Below are positions 35,181 to 48,940 of a DNA stretch of 64,000 nt, in pieces. The position numbers and the translations under genes were made by a program. The DNA comes from Sindora glabra (taxonomy: Eukaryota > Streptophyta > Magnoliopsida > Fabales > Fabaceae). The notes under the pieces were generated by a model. It had not been told where the DNA came from. It searched no databases and saw nothing but the letters and a program-made list of their open reading frames with translations. Position 1 is the stretch's first letter. Each line of letters begins with the position of its first letter. The stretch spans positions 23,625,150 through 23,689,149 of the forward strand of contig CM035233.1 of NCBI GenBank assembly GCA_020226215.1. Reading direction: 5' to 3'.

Positions 35181-38100
35181 ATTTTTATATTATATATTAG
35201 TTGTGATATTTCTTTCTTCTTATCATGATAAGTATATACTTATAATTCACCACATGTCAATTTGCTATTTTTTTTATGAAAAGTTCATTTTTCTTTTTTT
35301 CTTTACTTGAAAGATAAATTATGAAATAAAAAAATAATTTTTTTATATTTATTAGTCACCAACAATGAGTAATAAATGTAAAATTACTTATTGCTTCTTT
35401 TATTTATTCTTTTAATATTAAATCAATTTCTAATAAAAATTTAAATTTGAATTCTTATCTTCACAACTATTCATTTGTTTTGCTCTTACAAAAATCTTCT
35501 TAAATTACATTTATATTTTATTTTTCATCTCTCTACCTTCAATCACTTCAAATCTATCATTTCATCTAAGATGAGATTTTTTATCTTTATTTTTAATATT
35601 TATAAATTCATAATTACCTAATTATTTCATTATCATATAAATTATTTTATTCTTATAAAAAGCTTCCTAAATCATATTTAAATTCTATTTATTTTCTCTC
35701 TTCACCTTTAATCACTTCAAAACAATCATTTTCTTTGAGATAAAAGTTTTTATATTTATTTTCAATACCTATAAATATTCTCTATCATTACTTTCAATCT
35801 TTTATAATTGCTCAATCTAAGGTTCTTATCATATAATTTTTTTATTTTTTTATATTATTGTTATTAAAGTTTGATGGTTTTTTTATGAGTATTTTTTTTC
35901 ATTAGATTTTTGCTTTTCAAAAAAAAATTTGTAACTTAATCTATTCTCATTAACTTGATGAATTTTTAATGAGTAAAACTATAAAAGCATACATTTTTAT
36001 ATAATTTATATATTTTATTTCAATAAGTAAATTTTTTTATTATTTCATTTAAGAAAATTATGGAATGAGGGAAACTATCATGCAAATATATAAATTATTA
36101 GTTATAAAATTTATAAATTTGCAATTATAATATACATGTATAGGTCATTTTTAATTATCTTAGAGTCGTATAAAAATATTAAATTAATAAATGCAACATT
36201 TTCTATTTTAAAATTTGCATTTGACAACATATATATAGGTCATTTTTTATTATCATAAATTTGTATGAAAATATTAAGATAAATAGATACAATATTTTCT
36301 ATTTTAAAATTTAAAAGTTATTTTATCTCCATTTTTATCTAATTTTATCTAAAAAATTTTATTTTTTATTTTCATTTAATTTAATTCTAAATTTTTTTAT
36401 CCTTATCTACATCTCATTTTACATCCAATTTCAAATTTGTAAAATTTCATCTATAATGCATTTTTTCTTTATCTTCATTTGATAAAATCACATTTTGCTT
36501 CTATAAATAAATGAACTATCCTACTTATACTCATTTATCGAATGACATTTGCCACTAAATATTTTAATAGTTCATCTTTATTTGATAAATTCTCATTATA
36601 GTAATTGTAAATTTATTTTTTATTTCATAATTTAATTAATTATTTATTTTTTATTATTATATTTTTAAATAATTATATTATTTCTCTTACCTTTTTTTAT
36701 TTTTTATGTCCTTAACATATTTTTCTTAAACTTTGATAAGAGATAAATTAATTCTTCTTTTAAAGATTTATTATCTACTACGCACTTTTTATTTGTTTAC
36801 TATTTTATATTTTTAATTATATTTTAAGAAGGAAAACTTATTATAATGCAACTTTTAGAAAATATTAGATATGAGTCGATCATTAATATTTCTAACAGGT
36901 ATTTCTCTCTTTCATATGAATTGAAAAAATATAAAATATTTAATATCAAAATATTAAATTTTAGTCAATATATATGTAATAATTTTTATATTTTAATATA
37001 TTACTTTCAAAAGTTTGTTTTATGTTGTAATGTGATAAATAAAAAATATATTATTATTAAAAATATATTCTTATCATAAATTATATTATTAATTTCTTTC
37101 ATGTGAATTAAAAAATATCAAATATTTGATATCAAATTATTAAAATTTACTCTATTTGTGTGTCATAATTTGTAAATTTTAATTTATTACTTTTAAAAAT
37201 TTATTTTATGTTATGACATGATAAATAAAAAATATATTACTATTACAAAAAAATCTATTCTTATTAGAAATTATGTTATTAAATATTAATATTAATAATA
37301 ATAATTATCTTAAAAATGATATCTAATTAATGTAATGTTTGAATTCAAAATTATTTTTTTGGTAAAATAAATTTAAAATTAATTATCTATTTGAATTTGA
37401 GGAAAATGAATAGAAAGATAACTTTTTCTTCTCTCAATTTTTTTCTCAAATTTTCTTTTATTTAATATCTTCTCTCTCAAATATCTTAGAGTTGGAGAAA
37501 TCACTTTTTTTTTAGTTGTTTGTTATATATTAATCAATTTTTATCTAATCCTCTTTATAAATTATTAATATAATTATGATATTATATTATTAAAATAAAT
37601 ATTCATTCATAACATGAGTACTTTCAAAAATTTATTTTATGTTACAATATGATAAATGAAAAATATATTCCCATCACAAAAAATTATTTTTATGGTAAAG
37701 CATATTATTAAATATTAATATTAATGATAATAATTATATTAAAAAGTGATATCTTTTCAATATTTAAATTTAAAATTAATTAATTATTTACTTAAATGTT
37801 AAGTGAAATTAGTGGAGAAATATTTTTTTTACTAAGAGCATTTGGCTCAAATGACATCTAATAATTTAATCATTCCTATTATTATCAAAAAGTAATTTTT
37901 TAAAGTTATTAGTTATATATTAATTAATTTTTTTCTAATTTTTATTTAAATAATTAATATATAATTATAATATTATATTATTAAAATAAATCGCGGATGA
38001 TTAGCTTGTATTTCTATGTTACTCGATCTGAACCAATTTCTGCCAATGATATAACTGAAAACAACATAAGTGCGCATGCTCTCTCCTTTTTCCATTTCCC

Positions 38101-38714
38101 TAGAATTCTATGTCATTGTTATTTGAAATTTAATTTCTAACCTTGCTGTCAAAATGTATGGCTAGAAAATTTAGATTACCCCCATTAATATATTTGAACA
38201 TTCCTTGGTGTATTTTTTGTTGACAAAAAATAAAATAATTGTACAGAATAATAGCAGAATTTGGTCCCCTTTTCTCCGTCACCCCCCTTCCTCCGTTGGT
38301 TTGATGGAAGAAAATAGAGGCAAGGAAAAAAAAAAAACAATGAAACGTTATTAAGTTATCATTTCTTTTATTTGAAAGTTTTGTATATAAAGGAAAAGGA
38401 AATTAAAATTTATATTTAATCATTTAAAGCTTTTCACTTTTTAATATTTTATATTTTTTCAAAAAGAAATCTTAAAAATGTGATTTGTTCAATTTGTAAT
38501 TTTAATCTTATTTAATTATTTAATTTATATTTATATTTACATTCTCAATATTTTATTATTATTTATATATAGATAAAAATATATTACTTACATTTTTAAA
38601 AGGCACCCAATGTGTAAAAAATGTACATTATAATTGTGAAATCTTTTCTAATAGAAATAAAACTATCCTTTCTATCAACAATAATTAGACCAGAAAATTA
38701 TGACACATATTTAG

Positions 38715-38715
<1 letters not shown>

Positions 38716-38767
<52 letters not shown>
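38716..38767. repeat. (AT)n microsatellite
   Basis: About 26 perfect AT units within the centre of the foldback region. Confidence 0.95.
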
Positions 38768-38769
<2 letters not shown>

Positions 38770-39142
38770 CATTTTTATTTTGATCCATTCATATTGAATC
38801 ATTATTAATTTTATTAAATAAAAGTCATATTAGATTAATTTATAGTAATTTTTTATAAATATTTTAAGTAATAATTATAATATTATTATATATTAATTTA
38901 TTATATCATTTTTCAAAAGAAATTTTTTTGAAGAAATAAATTTTTGATATAAAAATTTGGCGCATCATATTTTTTGGAAATTTTTTTAACTGTACAAATC
39001 TCATTAATAAATTAACTCGTCACTTGGGTATTGCATGGACAAATATCTATTTTAATAATACAATATTATAATTATATATTAATATTTATATAAATAATTA
39101 ACTAAAAATTTTATTAATATATAACTAATAACTTTAATAAAA

Positions 39143-40535
39143 GGGCAAGACTTTGGCACCGCAGTTCCAACTAGGGCATATAAACCCCGGACATGTGGTT
39201 ATACAAGAAGCTTCGCTTTTTTATTCAACGTAATACACACAATGTAGAGAATTCTTTTCTTTTTCTCCAATCAAATCAAACGTAACATTAAATGTTTTAA
39301 CTATTGCAGCCGTGATGTGGATTAGTTTGTACTTTTTTTTCATTTAAACAATGGTTAAAAAATTAATAATTTTTTATTGAAAATTAGATTAATTATTTTT
39401 TATTTAAAGAAAAATATTTAAAAATTAATAATTTTCAATTTCAAAATTAAAAATATTGCATTAATCTAACCTAAGATTTAAATAAAATTTTATTATTTAT
39501 TTATGCCTTCAAATAAAATAAAATTAATTTAATAATGTAAATATTATATTTTTTATTTTTTATGATTTTTTACATAAATAAATACATAATTGATTTCTGT
39601 AAGACAATAAAAATAGCTTTGTTATTAAAAAATCAATATGAAAGGGCCTTTGCAAGCTTTTTTTTTTTTTCAAGACTTATTTGTTATAGTAATAAAATAA
39701 TAAATTAGTGAATAATTGATTATTGATGAATTTAAATATATAATTTAATTTTATATTTGATATATTTTTTAATAATAATTTATTTTTAAAATAGAATGGA
39801 TATTGAAAAATTTTAGTGTGAGAAAAACTATGTTTCAATACAAGATACAAATACAAATATGATATATGTATTGAATAAAATTTTGATTCATGAAAGATAA
39901 CTTAAGTATATCAAATATAAAATTAAATCATATATTTAAATACATCAATAATCAATTATTCACTAATTTATTATTTTATTACTATAACAAATAAGTCTTA
40001 AAAAAGCAAATAACCTTGCAAAGGTTCTTTTATATTGATTTTTGCCGACAAAGCCACTTTTATTGTCTTACAGAAATCAATTATGTATTTATTTATGTGA
40101 AAATTCATAAAAAAATAAAAAAAATATAATATTTATATAATTAAATTAATTTGATTTTATTTGAAGACATAAATAAATAATAAAATTTTATTTAAATCTT
40201 AGGTTTGATTGATGTAATGTTTTTAATTTTGAAATTGAAAAATATTAATTTTTAATTATTTTTATTTAAATAAAAAATAATTACTTTGATTTCAATAAAA
40301 AATATTAATTCTTTAACCATTGTTTAAATGAAAAAAAGTACAAATTAATCCATATCATGGCTGCAATAGTTAAAACATGTAATAGTTAAAACATCTAATG
40401 TCAGGTTTGATTTGATTGGAGAAAAGAATTCTTTGCATCGTGTGTATTACATTGGATAAAAAGTAAAGCTCGTTGTATAAATATGTATCCAGGGTTTATA
40501 TTCCCTAATTGGAACGGGATGCCGAAGTCCTGCCC
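39143..40535. mobile_element. long-TIR hairpin element (Mutator-like, non-autonomous)
   Basis: 1,393 bp. The left terminus GGGCAAGACTTTGGCACC pairs with the right terminus GGATGCCGAAGTCCTGCCC. Inverted arms extend about 620 bp each (39,143-39,769 and 39,904-40,535) around a spacer of about 130 bp. Flanks TTAATAAAA (39,134-39,142) and TTAAGAAAA (40,536-40,544) agree at 8 of 9 positions, as expected for a Mutator-type 9 bp duplication. The outer arm ends carry a TATAAACCC-type segment. No protein is encoded. Confidence 0.65.
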
Positions 40536-42490
40536 TTAAGAAAAAAGCCATTTTTTCATTAATTTTATTCAACATTTAAGTAAGTAATTGATTTTAGATT
40601 TAAATATTATATTAATTAAATATTATTTTAAATATAATTATTATCATTAATATTAATATTTAATAATATAATTTATGATAAAAATAATTTTTTATAATGA
40701 TAATATATTTTTTATTTGCCACATACAACATAAGACAAAATTTTGAAAGCAATAATTTCATATTATGAACAAATATTTATTTTAATAATATGATATTATA
40801 ATTATATATTAATTATTTATAAAAAATATTATATAAAAATTAATTAATATATAGTTAACAATTCTAAAAAAAGTCATTTTTTTATTCTAAGATATTTAAA
40901 AAAGGAGGTATCTAATAAAAATACAAAATAGTACATAAATAAAAAGTATGTAGTAAGTACTGAATCCTTAGAAGAAAAATTAATCTATCTCTTAATCAAA
41001 ATTTAAGAAAAATATGTTAAGAACACAGAAGAGGAAAAAAGGTGAGAGAAATAATATAATTATTTAGAAATATAATAATAAAAAAGAAATAATTAATTAG
41101 ATTATGAAATGAAAAAAAATAAATTTACAATTATCATAGAGAGAATCTACTAAATGAAGATAAATTATTGAGGTATTTAGTGATAAATGGCATTCCATAT
41201 ATAAGTGCAAATGAGGTTGTTCATTTATTTATGGAAGCAAAAGATAATTTTATTAAATGAAGATAAAAAATATATTATAAATAAAAGTTTGTAAATTTTA
41301 AATTGGATATGAGATGAAGATAAGGATAAAAAAATTTCTAATTAAATCAAATAAAATTAAAAAATAGAAAATTTTCAAATAAAATCAAATGAAAATAAAG
41401 AGAAAATGACTTTCAAACTTTAAAATAGAAAATGCTATATTTATTAACCTCAATATTTTCATACAAATATGAAGTAATAAAAAATGTGTTATGCATATAT
41501 ATTATCAATTGCAAATTCATAAATTTCACAATTGATAATCTATATATTTATATGGCAATTCCCCTTTTTCCATAATTTTCTCCAAAATTGTTCTTTTCCT
41601 ATTAAACAATATGAAATAGTAAAAAAGTTTAGTTAATAAAATAAAATATATAAACTATATAAAAAATATGTTTTATAATTTTACACATCAAGAATCCATC
41701 AATATAATGAAACTAATTAGGTTATAATTTTTTTTCTTGAAAAGCTTTATCTAATGAAATAAATAACTCATAACAAAAAAAAAACTACAATAACATTAAT
41801 ATAAAAAAAGTAAAAGAAATTATAAAAATGAATTTACATGATAAAAATTTTGAATTGAACAATTATAAAAGATCTAAAGTAATAAAAAAGAATACTTACA
41901 AATACCAAAGATAAAGATAAAAACTATCATATCAAAGAAGATAATAACTTTAAAGTGATTGAAGGTACAAAGAGAAAAGAAATCTTAAATATAATTTACA
42001 AAAAATTTTATGAGAATAAAATAATTTTTACAAGAATGAAATAATTAGGTAGTTGTGAACTTACAAATATTGAAGATGAAGAAGAAAACTTTCATCTTAA
42101 CTAAAATAATGGCTTTGAAGTAATTGAAGGTAAAGGGAAAAAATGCAAAACATAAATATAATTTGAGAAGACTTTTATAAAAAAATAAATAGGTAATTAT
42201 GAATTCTAGTTATAAATAAATATTCAAATTTAAATTTTTATTAAAAATTAATTTAATATTAAAAAAAATAAATGAAAGGAGCAATTGATTATTTTATATT
42301 TATTATTTATTATTGGTGATTAATAAGTTCAAAGAAATTTTTTTTATTTCATAATTTATCTTTTAGTTAGAGGAGAAATGAAAATTTGACTTTTTATTAA
42401 AAAAATGATAAATTAACATGTATCAAATTATAAGAATAATATATATTATAATATAAGGTAAAAAAATATCATATCTAATATATAATATAT

Positions 42491-45040
42491 AAATATTTTT
42501 GGAATAAATGTTTTTCTTCTCAAAAAGTTCTTGTGGAATGCATCATATGTGGACATACGGTAACTATAAAGATGTGAAGCATGCATCAATAACTAAATAC
42601 CTCGTAAAAATTAAAAAAAAAATGCTTTCATATTCACGAAGGTTTATAAAAATGATGTGTATCTTCTTTCCAATAAAATCTATATAAACCTCTTCGAATT
42701 AAAAAAATTACATTTTAATTAAAATGTATAACTTTTTATATAAGTCATATTAAATTAATTTGAAATTTATTGACTAAGTTAATAGATTATAGATTAATCT
42801 GTAAGATATTTATTGCACTAATTATTAAAAAAATAAATTTTTATTTAATAGGTGTAGCTTATAGCTAATCAATTTTTTTTTCTTAATTTATCCTTCTTTT
42901 TTAATTAATTGAAAATATATGCTCTATGAATAATTAAATAAAAATAAGTACATAAGTAAATATGCATGTTATAAATAATAATTAATTCAATTTTAAGCAA
43001 TTATATTCTTACTTCAAATAATAAATAAATAAATAGATAAATATATATTGTTATAAAATATAATTAATTCAACTTTGAATAATTATGTCCTTATTTTGAA
43101 TTATATATTAATAAAAATGAATATTTAAATAAACATGCAATGTTATAAAATATAATTAATTATATTTTAGGTAATTATATTCTTATTTTAAATAGTAAAT
43201 AAATAAATAAATAATAAACTAAAAATTTATTTTGATATTGTAAAATTAAATTTCTATCAAATTTCTCCTTTATTAAAAATTTATATCAATTTGATTTCTA
43301 TAAAATTAGCTTCACATTAAATTTGAATTACCATAAAGAGAGACTAAAGGAATAAAATTAGGAGAAATTTAATCTTACAAAGATTAAAATAAATTTTTAG
43401 TTTAAATAATAAGTATATAAATAAGTAAACATATAATATAAAAATACAATTAATTAAATTTTAGATATTTATATCTATATTTTAAATATAATTATTGAAT
43501 AAATATAATTTAATTTCAAAATAAATATAAATTAATTTAATTTATATATTTATTTATATTAAAAAATTTCTATTATTTTGCATTTTTCAATTAACTCAAT
43601 GACTAATTTTATTCAACATTTCTAATGAAATTTGTTAACTTATCAATTATAACTATAAGTCAGTTACTTACACCAACCATAACCATAATTGTTATTAACG
43701 AAATTCATATAGATTTATAAAATTTTATAAAAAAAATTCAAAATTTTTTATGAATATCAAAATAAAAAATTTATAAAACTTTTAAGTACATATGAAATAT
43801 TATCTTTAGGATTTTATTTCTGGAATCCTTATTAGAAGTTGCTTAATTTTATAAAAAGAAAACTTGTAGCTTCTACATAAAAACTGTACAGTTTTTTTAT
43901 AAAAAAAATTGCAACATGTAATCAATTATACTTATAACGCAAAAATATTTTAAAATTTTATTCATAAAAATTATATAATTTTACAGAAAAAACTTACCAA
44001 AATTTATAAATAAAATCACACGAGCTAATAATATGGTTTTAAGTAGTTGTACAAACGATGTACCTAAGTAAATAAAATACCTCGGTTCTTTAACTTACCA
44101 AAATTTGTAAATAAAATCACACTGCTGTCAAATTGTTATGCTGAATGAAAAAGGTTGGCGGAGACCATCCGAGTAAAAGAAGGTACAGTAAGTAAAACTG
44201 AAAATATCTGACAGGACTGTAACATTGTAGAAAGGAATATATTGTATTTTAGATTTTTTTCTTTTAATCATTTTTTCTATCATATACGAATATAAAAATT
44301 TTTGTCAACTCCTATGCGTATAAAAAAATTATTTGAAATCCTATTGTATACAAAAATTTTATCTATTTTCTAACATATTGAAAATATGACAAACAAAAAT
44401 TTAAGAATTTGTTTATTTATTTTTTTAAAAATAATTTTTATTTTTATATTTTTAAAAATAAAAAATTTTATTTATTTAAAAACCATTTTTAAAAGTATAA
44501 CTTTAAACATGTATTTTAACTTTGAACATAGAAAATATGAAAAAAAATTTCAGATCAGGCATGGCTAGAGCTACCAAAAATTAATTAATATTTATATAAA
44601 TCTGGCATCTTCTATCTTTTATTTTTTAAATACAATAATAATATTTAAAATAATAATTTCTAAAATAATTTTTTAAATATAAAATTGTATCAAATATCAT
44701 ACATGACCTAAACTTCAAAAGAATAGTTGTGGCGGTCCCAAAGTTGGTATAAAACTCAAACATGGGAAGAAGATAACTCTCTTTTCAAGAAGGACAAGAT
44801 TGAATACCTGTGATTTTCCATGGGACCATGGCACCTGTGAAGTGAGAATTGGGAACTGAAAGAGGGAAATCAGGGCCCGTCTTCCTCCTTGAGCTTCTCA
44901 CGGGTTGGGTACATTCATGTACGATACATGCAAAGTCAGCCCTTTTTTTCAACGTTTGTGAGGTTAAAGAGCCAGTTTTTCGATGAAAAAATAATTGTTT
45001 GGGGACCACACAAAATATTGAAATAATTTCAGAAATGACC
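42491..45040. other. AT-rich intergenic DNA, nothing recognised
   Basis: No element ends or coding signals to about 44,700. A less AT-rich stretch at 44,720-45,010 has a 74-codon minus-strand frame without recognisable features; not called as a gene. Confidence 0.45.
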
Positions 45041-47414
45041 CGATTATTACATGGTGCAAATTTTTTTCAGAAAGTTAAACTTATTATAAATTAAAATAAT
45101 GTAGATGTAATAGAATGAAACAAAACTGATGAATTTTTTTTTTGGTAAATACTACAAAATAAAAATATTTATTTCTTAAAAAATGATCATATCAAGTGAT
45201 GAAATCTTTTAGTAAAAATGATGAAATTGATTATTTCATTATTTATAAAATGAATGTTTCACACCCTTATCCCTCATGTTTGTCATATAATTCAACATTA
45301 TTTTTTATTAATATATAATAAAAGAATACTAATTTTTTAATATATTTACTCTTAAAATATTTTAGTAATTATATTTTTAAAAATAAATTTTAAAATAAAA
45401 TATTCAAAAATAAGAAAGATTCTTGTTTTTAATTCTATTCTCATCCTCTAATTTTTTATTATCCTAGTTTTATTTTTCATAGTCCGTTACCGATACAAAG
45501 GCCTCCAATCTTGAGTTTTTGAGTTCAACTAAAAGAGAAGCTTCTTTTTACATCAGGATGATCTCTTTCAAAGTATACTTTATACATCATATGTGCTCGT
45601 GTGTTGTTCCATATTTATACCAGGTACTATTTTCTTATGATATTATTTATCTTGTCTAGTCATAAGTACATATTCTTTGCATATCTTACCCTGCATTTGG
45701 AATAATGGAAATCAAGGGAGAAAGAAAATGGGTAAGGGAAATTAGGGGTGAAATTTGGAAAATCTTCCGTTTGGCTATTGGGAAAAAATGGAGGGCAAGT
45801 AAATGGAGTAGAAACATGTTGGTGGGGCCTAGCGACTGTTACATGGTGCAAATTTTTTCAAAAAGTTAAACTTGTTATAAATTAAAATAATGTAGATGTA
45901 ATAGAATGAAACAAAATTGGTGAATTTTTTTTTGGTAAATACTACAAAATAAAAATATTTATTTCTTAAAAAATAATCATATCAAGTGATGAAATCTTTT
46001 AGTAAAAATGATGAAATTGATTATTTCATTATTTATAAAATGAATGCTTCACACCCTTATCCCTCATGTTTGTCATATAATTCAACATTATTTTTTATTA
46101 ATATATAATAAAAGAATACTAATTTTTTAATATATTTACTCTTAAAATATTTTAGTAATTATATTTTTAAAAATAAATTTTAAAATAAAATATTCAAAAA
46201 TAAGAAAAATTCTTGTTTTTAATTCTATTTTCATCCTCTAATTTTTTATTATCCTAGTTTTATTTTTCATAGTCCGTTACTGATACAAAGGCCTCCAATC
46301 TTGAGCTTTTGAGTTCAGCTAAAAGAAAAGCTTCTTTTTATATCAGGATGATCTCTTCTAAAGTATACTTTATACATCATATGTGCTCGTGGGTTGTTCC
46401 ATGTTTATACCAGGTACTATTTTCTTATGATATTATTTATCATGTCTAGTCATAAGTACATATTCTTTGCATATCTTACACTGCATTTGAAATAGTGGAA
46501 ATCAAGGGAGAAAGAAAATGGGTAAGGGAAATTAGGGGTGAAATTTGGAAAATCTTCTATTTGGCAGTTGGGAAAAAATGGAGGGCAAGTAAATGGAGTA
46601 GAAACATGTTGGTGGAGCCTACCGATTATTACATGGTGCAAATTTTTTTCAAAAAGTTAAACTTGTTATAAATTAAAATAACGTAGATGTAATAGAATGA
46701 AACAAAGCTGGTGAATTTTTTTTGGTAAATACTACAAAATAAAAATATTTATTTCTTAAAAAATAATCATATCAAGTGATGAAATCTTTTAGTAAAAATG
46801 ATGAAATTGATTATTTCATTATTTATAAAATGAATGTTTCACACCCTTATCCCGCATGTTTGTCATATAATTCAACATTATTTTTTATTAATATATAATA
46901 AAAGAATACTAATTTTTTAATATATTTACTCTTAAAATATTTTAGTAATTATATTTTTAAAAATAAATTTTAAAATAAAATATTCAAAAATAAGAAAAAT
47001 TCTTGTTTTTAATTTTATTCTCATCCTCTAATTTTTTATTATCCTAGTTTTATTTTTCATAGTTCGTTACCGATACAAAGGCCTCTAATCTTGAGTTTGT
47101 GAGTTCAGTTAAAAGAGAAGCTTCTTTTTACATTAGGATGATCTCTTTTAAAGTATACTTTATATATCATATGTGCTCGTATGTTGTTCCATGTTTATAC
47201 CAGGTACTATTTTCTTATGACATTATTTATCTTGTCTAGTCATAAGTACATATTCTTTGTATATCTTACCCTGCATTTGGAATAATGGAAATCAAGGGAG
47301 AAAGAAAATGGGTAAGGGAAATTAGGGGTGAAATTTGGAAAATCTTCCGTTTGGCTGTTGGGAAAAAATGGAGGGCAAGTAAATGGAGTAGAAACATGTT
47401 GGCGGGGCCTACCG
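45041..47414. repeat. three tandem copies of a 790 bp unit
   Basis: Copies at about 45,041-45,832, 45,833-46,622 and 46,623-47,414, with periods of 792 and 790 bp. Each begins CCGATTATTACATGGTGCAA or a close variant and ends with GGGCCTACCG. Identity is about 97% by eye, far higher than for other repeats here, so the amplification is comparatively recent. Each unit holds a purine-rich stretch (AAGGGAGAAAGAAAATGGG). A 63-codon minus-strand frame recurs in copies 1 and 2 but is judged non-coding. Confidence 0.9.
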
Positions 47415-47421
47415 TAATTGT

Positions 47422-47458
47422 CCCCCCCCCCCCCCCACCCCCACCCCCACCCCCCACC
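47422..47458. repeat. C-tract with G-quadruplex potential on the minus strand
   Basis: Fifteen C followed by (A)C5-type repeats up to CCCCCCACC. The minus strand therefore has four or more runs of at least five G separated by single T, a strong G-quadruplex pattern. It starts eight bases after the third 790 bp copy ends. Confidence 0.9.
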
Positions 47459-47499
47459 AGAAATGAGATGAAAATTATGGAGAAAGGGGGTTATTATTT

Positions 47500-47940
47500 C
47501 ACGTTTTCGCTGGCTGAATTTGACAATATATGAGCTCCTCCTCAGCTGATTCGCCCTCCACCACCTGCAGCTCAGCCACCAGAAGGACGTCTTTCCCACC
47601 GTTGTCGCCTCCTCTAAGACCCTACAACAGGTATGTGCCAATCTCCCTGTGTGCTATTTGTTGTTTATTCTGTCGTTACTGTGTGCTTGGAACAATGGTG
47701 GCATTGTCTGCAACGTGGAGAAAAAGGGCCGTTTGCGGTGGAAAGCTGACCATCAGAGTGACATTGGCTGAAGCAAGTGTGGATTCTGCACTTCGATCTG
47801 TTCCTCGCCGGACAGGATGGTGGCGATAGAGGTGTCTGCAGCGCGGTGGAGGGTTCTGGAACCTCCCAACTTGGCTCGGTCAGTTCGGGTTTAGACTTAA
47901 CCTGAGACCTGAGTTGGGAGGAAACTCGACCCAATTGGAG
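47500..47940. other. GC-richer island, unidentified
   Basis: About 440 bp clearly richer in G and C than everything around it. A plus-strand ATG at 47,530 opens a 99-codon frame (MSSSSADSPSTTCSS start). A donor-like AACAG/GTATGTG occurs at about 47,630, so the first about 34 codons could be a 5' exon. No homology is recognised, and other frames are also open. It may be the stub of a lost or fragmented gene, or of a non-coding RNA gene. Confidence 0.3.
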
Positions 47941-48655
47941 AATTTTTTTATTTTTTATGCAGAAACAGAATTTTTACCCCATTCATTCTTCCCTCCCCTA
48001 ACTGAAGTCGAGCAATTTGATTGTGTAGTGGGACTTGCTTTCCATTTGACATATCTTGTTTTGCATTTGAGATAACTTGGTTTTTTGGTGGTGTCGAATA
48101 TGGAGATCGTTTTGATCCTATTAATAACAAAAAATAACGTTGACTTCTCATGAGAATCAAATTAAAATTTAATATTTCATATCAGTAATATTTATTGAGA
48201 AAAATAAAGAACAGAATCTATAAACAGGGATGAACTTCTTCATTTGTGTAGATTAATTAGTTAATTTATATTGTCTGTCATTATTTCTTTGCCATTAAAA
48301 TGATATTTATGCAATTTTAATTTCTTAAATATATTAACCTGTAGGAGATGTCCTTCTTCACCTATAAGCATTATGAATTTCCAATCCAATTATTTCATTT
48401 GAGATACCACCATAAAAAAAAAACTAAGTTAGGCACAAGAGAATAAATTATGTAAATAATATGAACTAATAAACATTTTAAGAATAATTTGTAATTAAAT
48501 GTATATTTTAAAAACTAAATTATGAAAATCAATTTTATCAAGAATTATCTAAATTTTAGAAAATTTGCAATTAAGTTATAAACTAAATATAAGATCTTCA
48601 TAATAACTTATGATAAAAAATATTATTTTAATTTAGGTATATGTAATGCAATAAT
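47941..48655. other. intergenic DNA, nothing recognised
   Basis: Mixed then AT-rich. A 70-codon minus-strand frame at 47,948-48,160 shows no recognisable features. Confidence 0.45.
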
Positions 48656-48658
48656 TTA

Positions 48659-48903
48659 AGAGCCTTTGTCTCACCCAGCATAATTTACTTAATAGAGTCT
48701 AGCAATGATAATGAGAATTGTATAGATAACTGTCATTTTAAATATTTATCTTATTTTCCATTCTCATGTCCACAAAAGTAGAGTGAGATGTTACTTTGAG
48801 AATTGTGAACAAATTATTATATTTCAATATAAATGAGCTAATCTTGAATTTTTATATTTGAAATGGAATTAGTTCACCTCTACATGGACATATCATTTAT
48901 ATG

Positions 48904-48940
<37 letters not shown>

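Larger units (their letters stand above)
35180..42490. repeat. nested foldback (large imperfect inverted repeat)
   Basis: The left arm (about 35,180-37,820) matches the reverse complement of the right arm (about 40,550-42,490), with paired landmarks: ACATATTTTTCTTAAA near 36,715 with its complement near 41,005; AATTGTAAATTTATTTTTT near 36,605 with 41,110-41,135; AAAGATAAATTATGAAATAA near 35,310 with 42,340-42,365. The left arm is longer because a segment is present about three times (36,850-37,080, 37,085-37,300, 37,600-37,740). The centre carries a further inverted pair (about 37,880-38,000 with 39,030-39,140) and the hairpin element at 39,143-40,535. No transposase and no clear outer target duplication were found. 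Confidence 0.65.

Noticed and set aside
36846..37079. 77-codon plus-strand frame in the foldback
   Set aside because: Ile/Asn/Tyr-rich composition is expected from AT-rich DNA; it lies in a repeated segment without coding conservation.
45660..46641. 63-codon minus-strand frames repeated in tandem units
   Set aside because: They recur only because the 790 bp unit is duplicated. Composition is not protein-like beyond chance, and copy 3 has a different start and reads into the C-tract.
47240..47641. 133-codon minus-strand frame with a poly-Gly run
   Set aside because: It is produced by the C-tract and spans a repeat boundary. The Gly run is the complement of the homopolymer, with no domain support.
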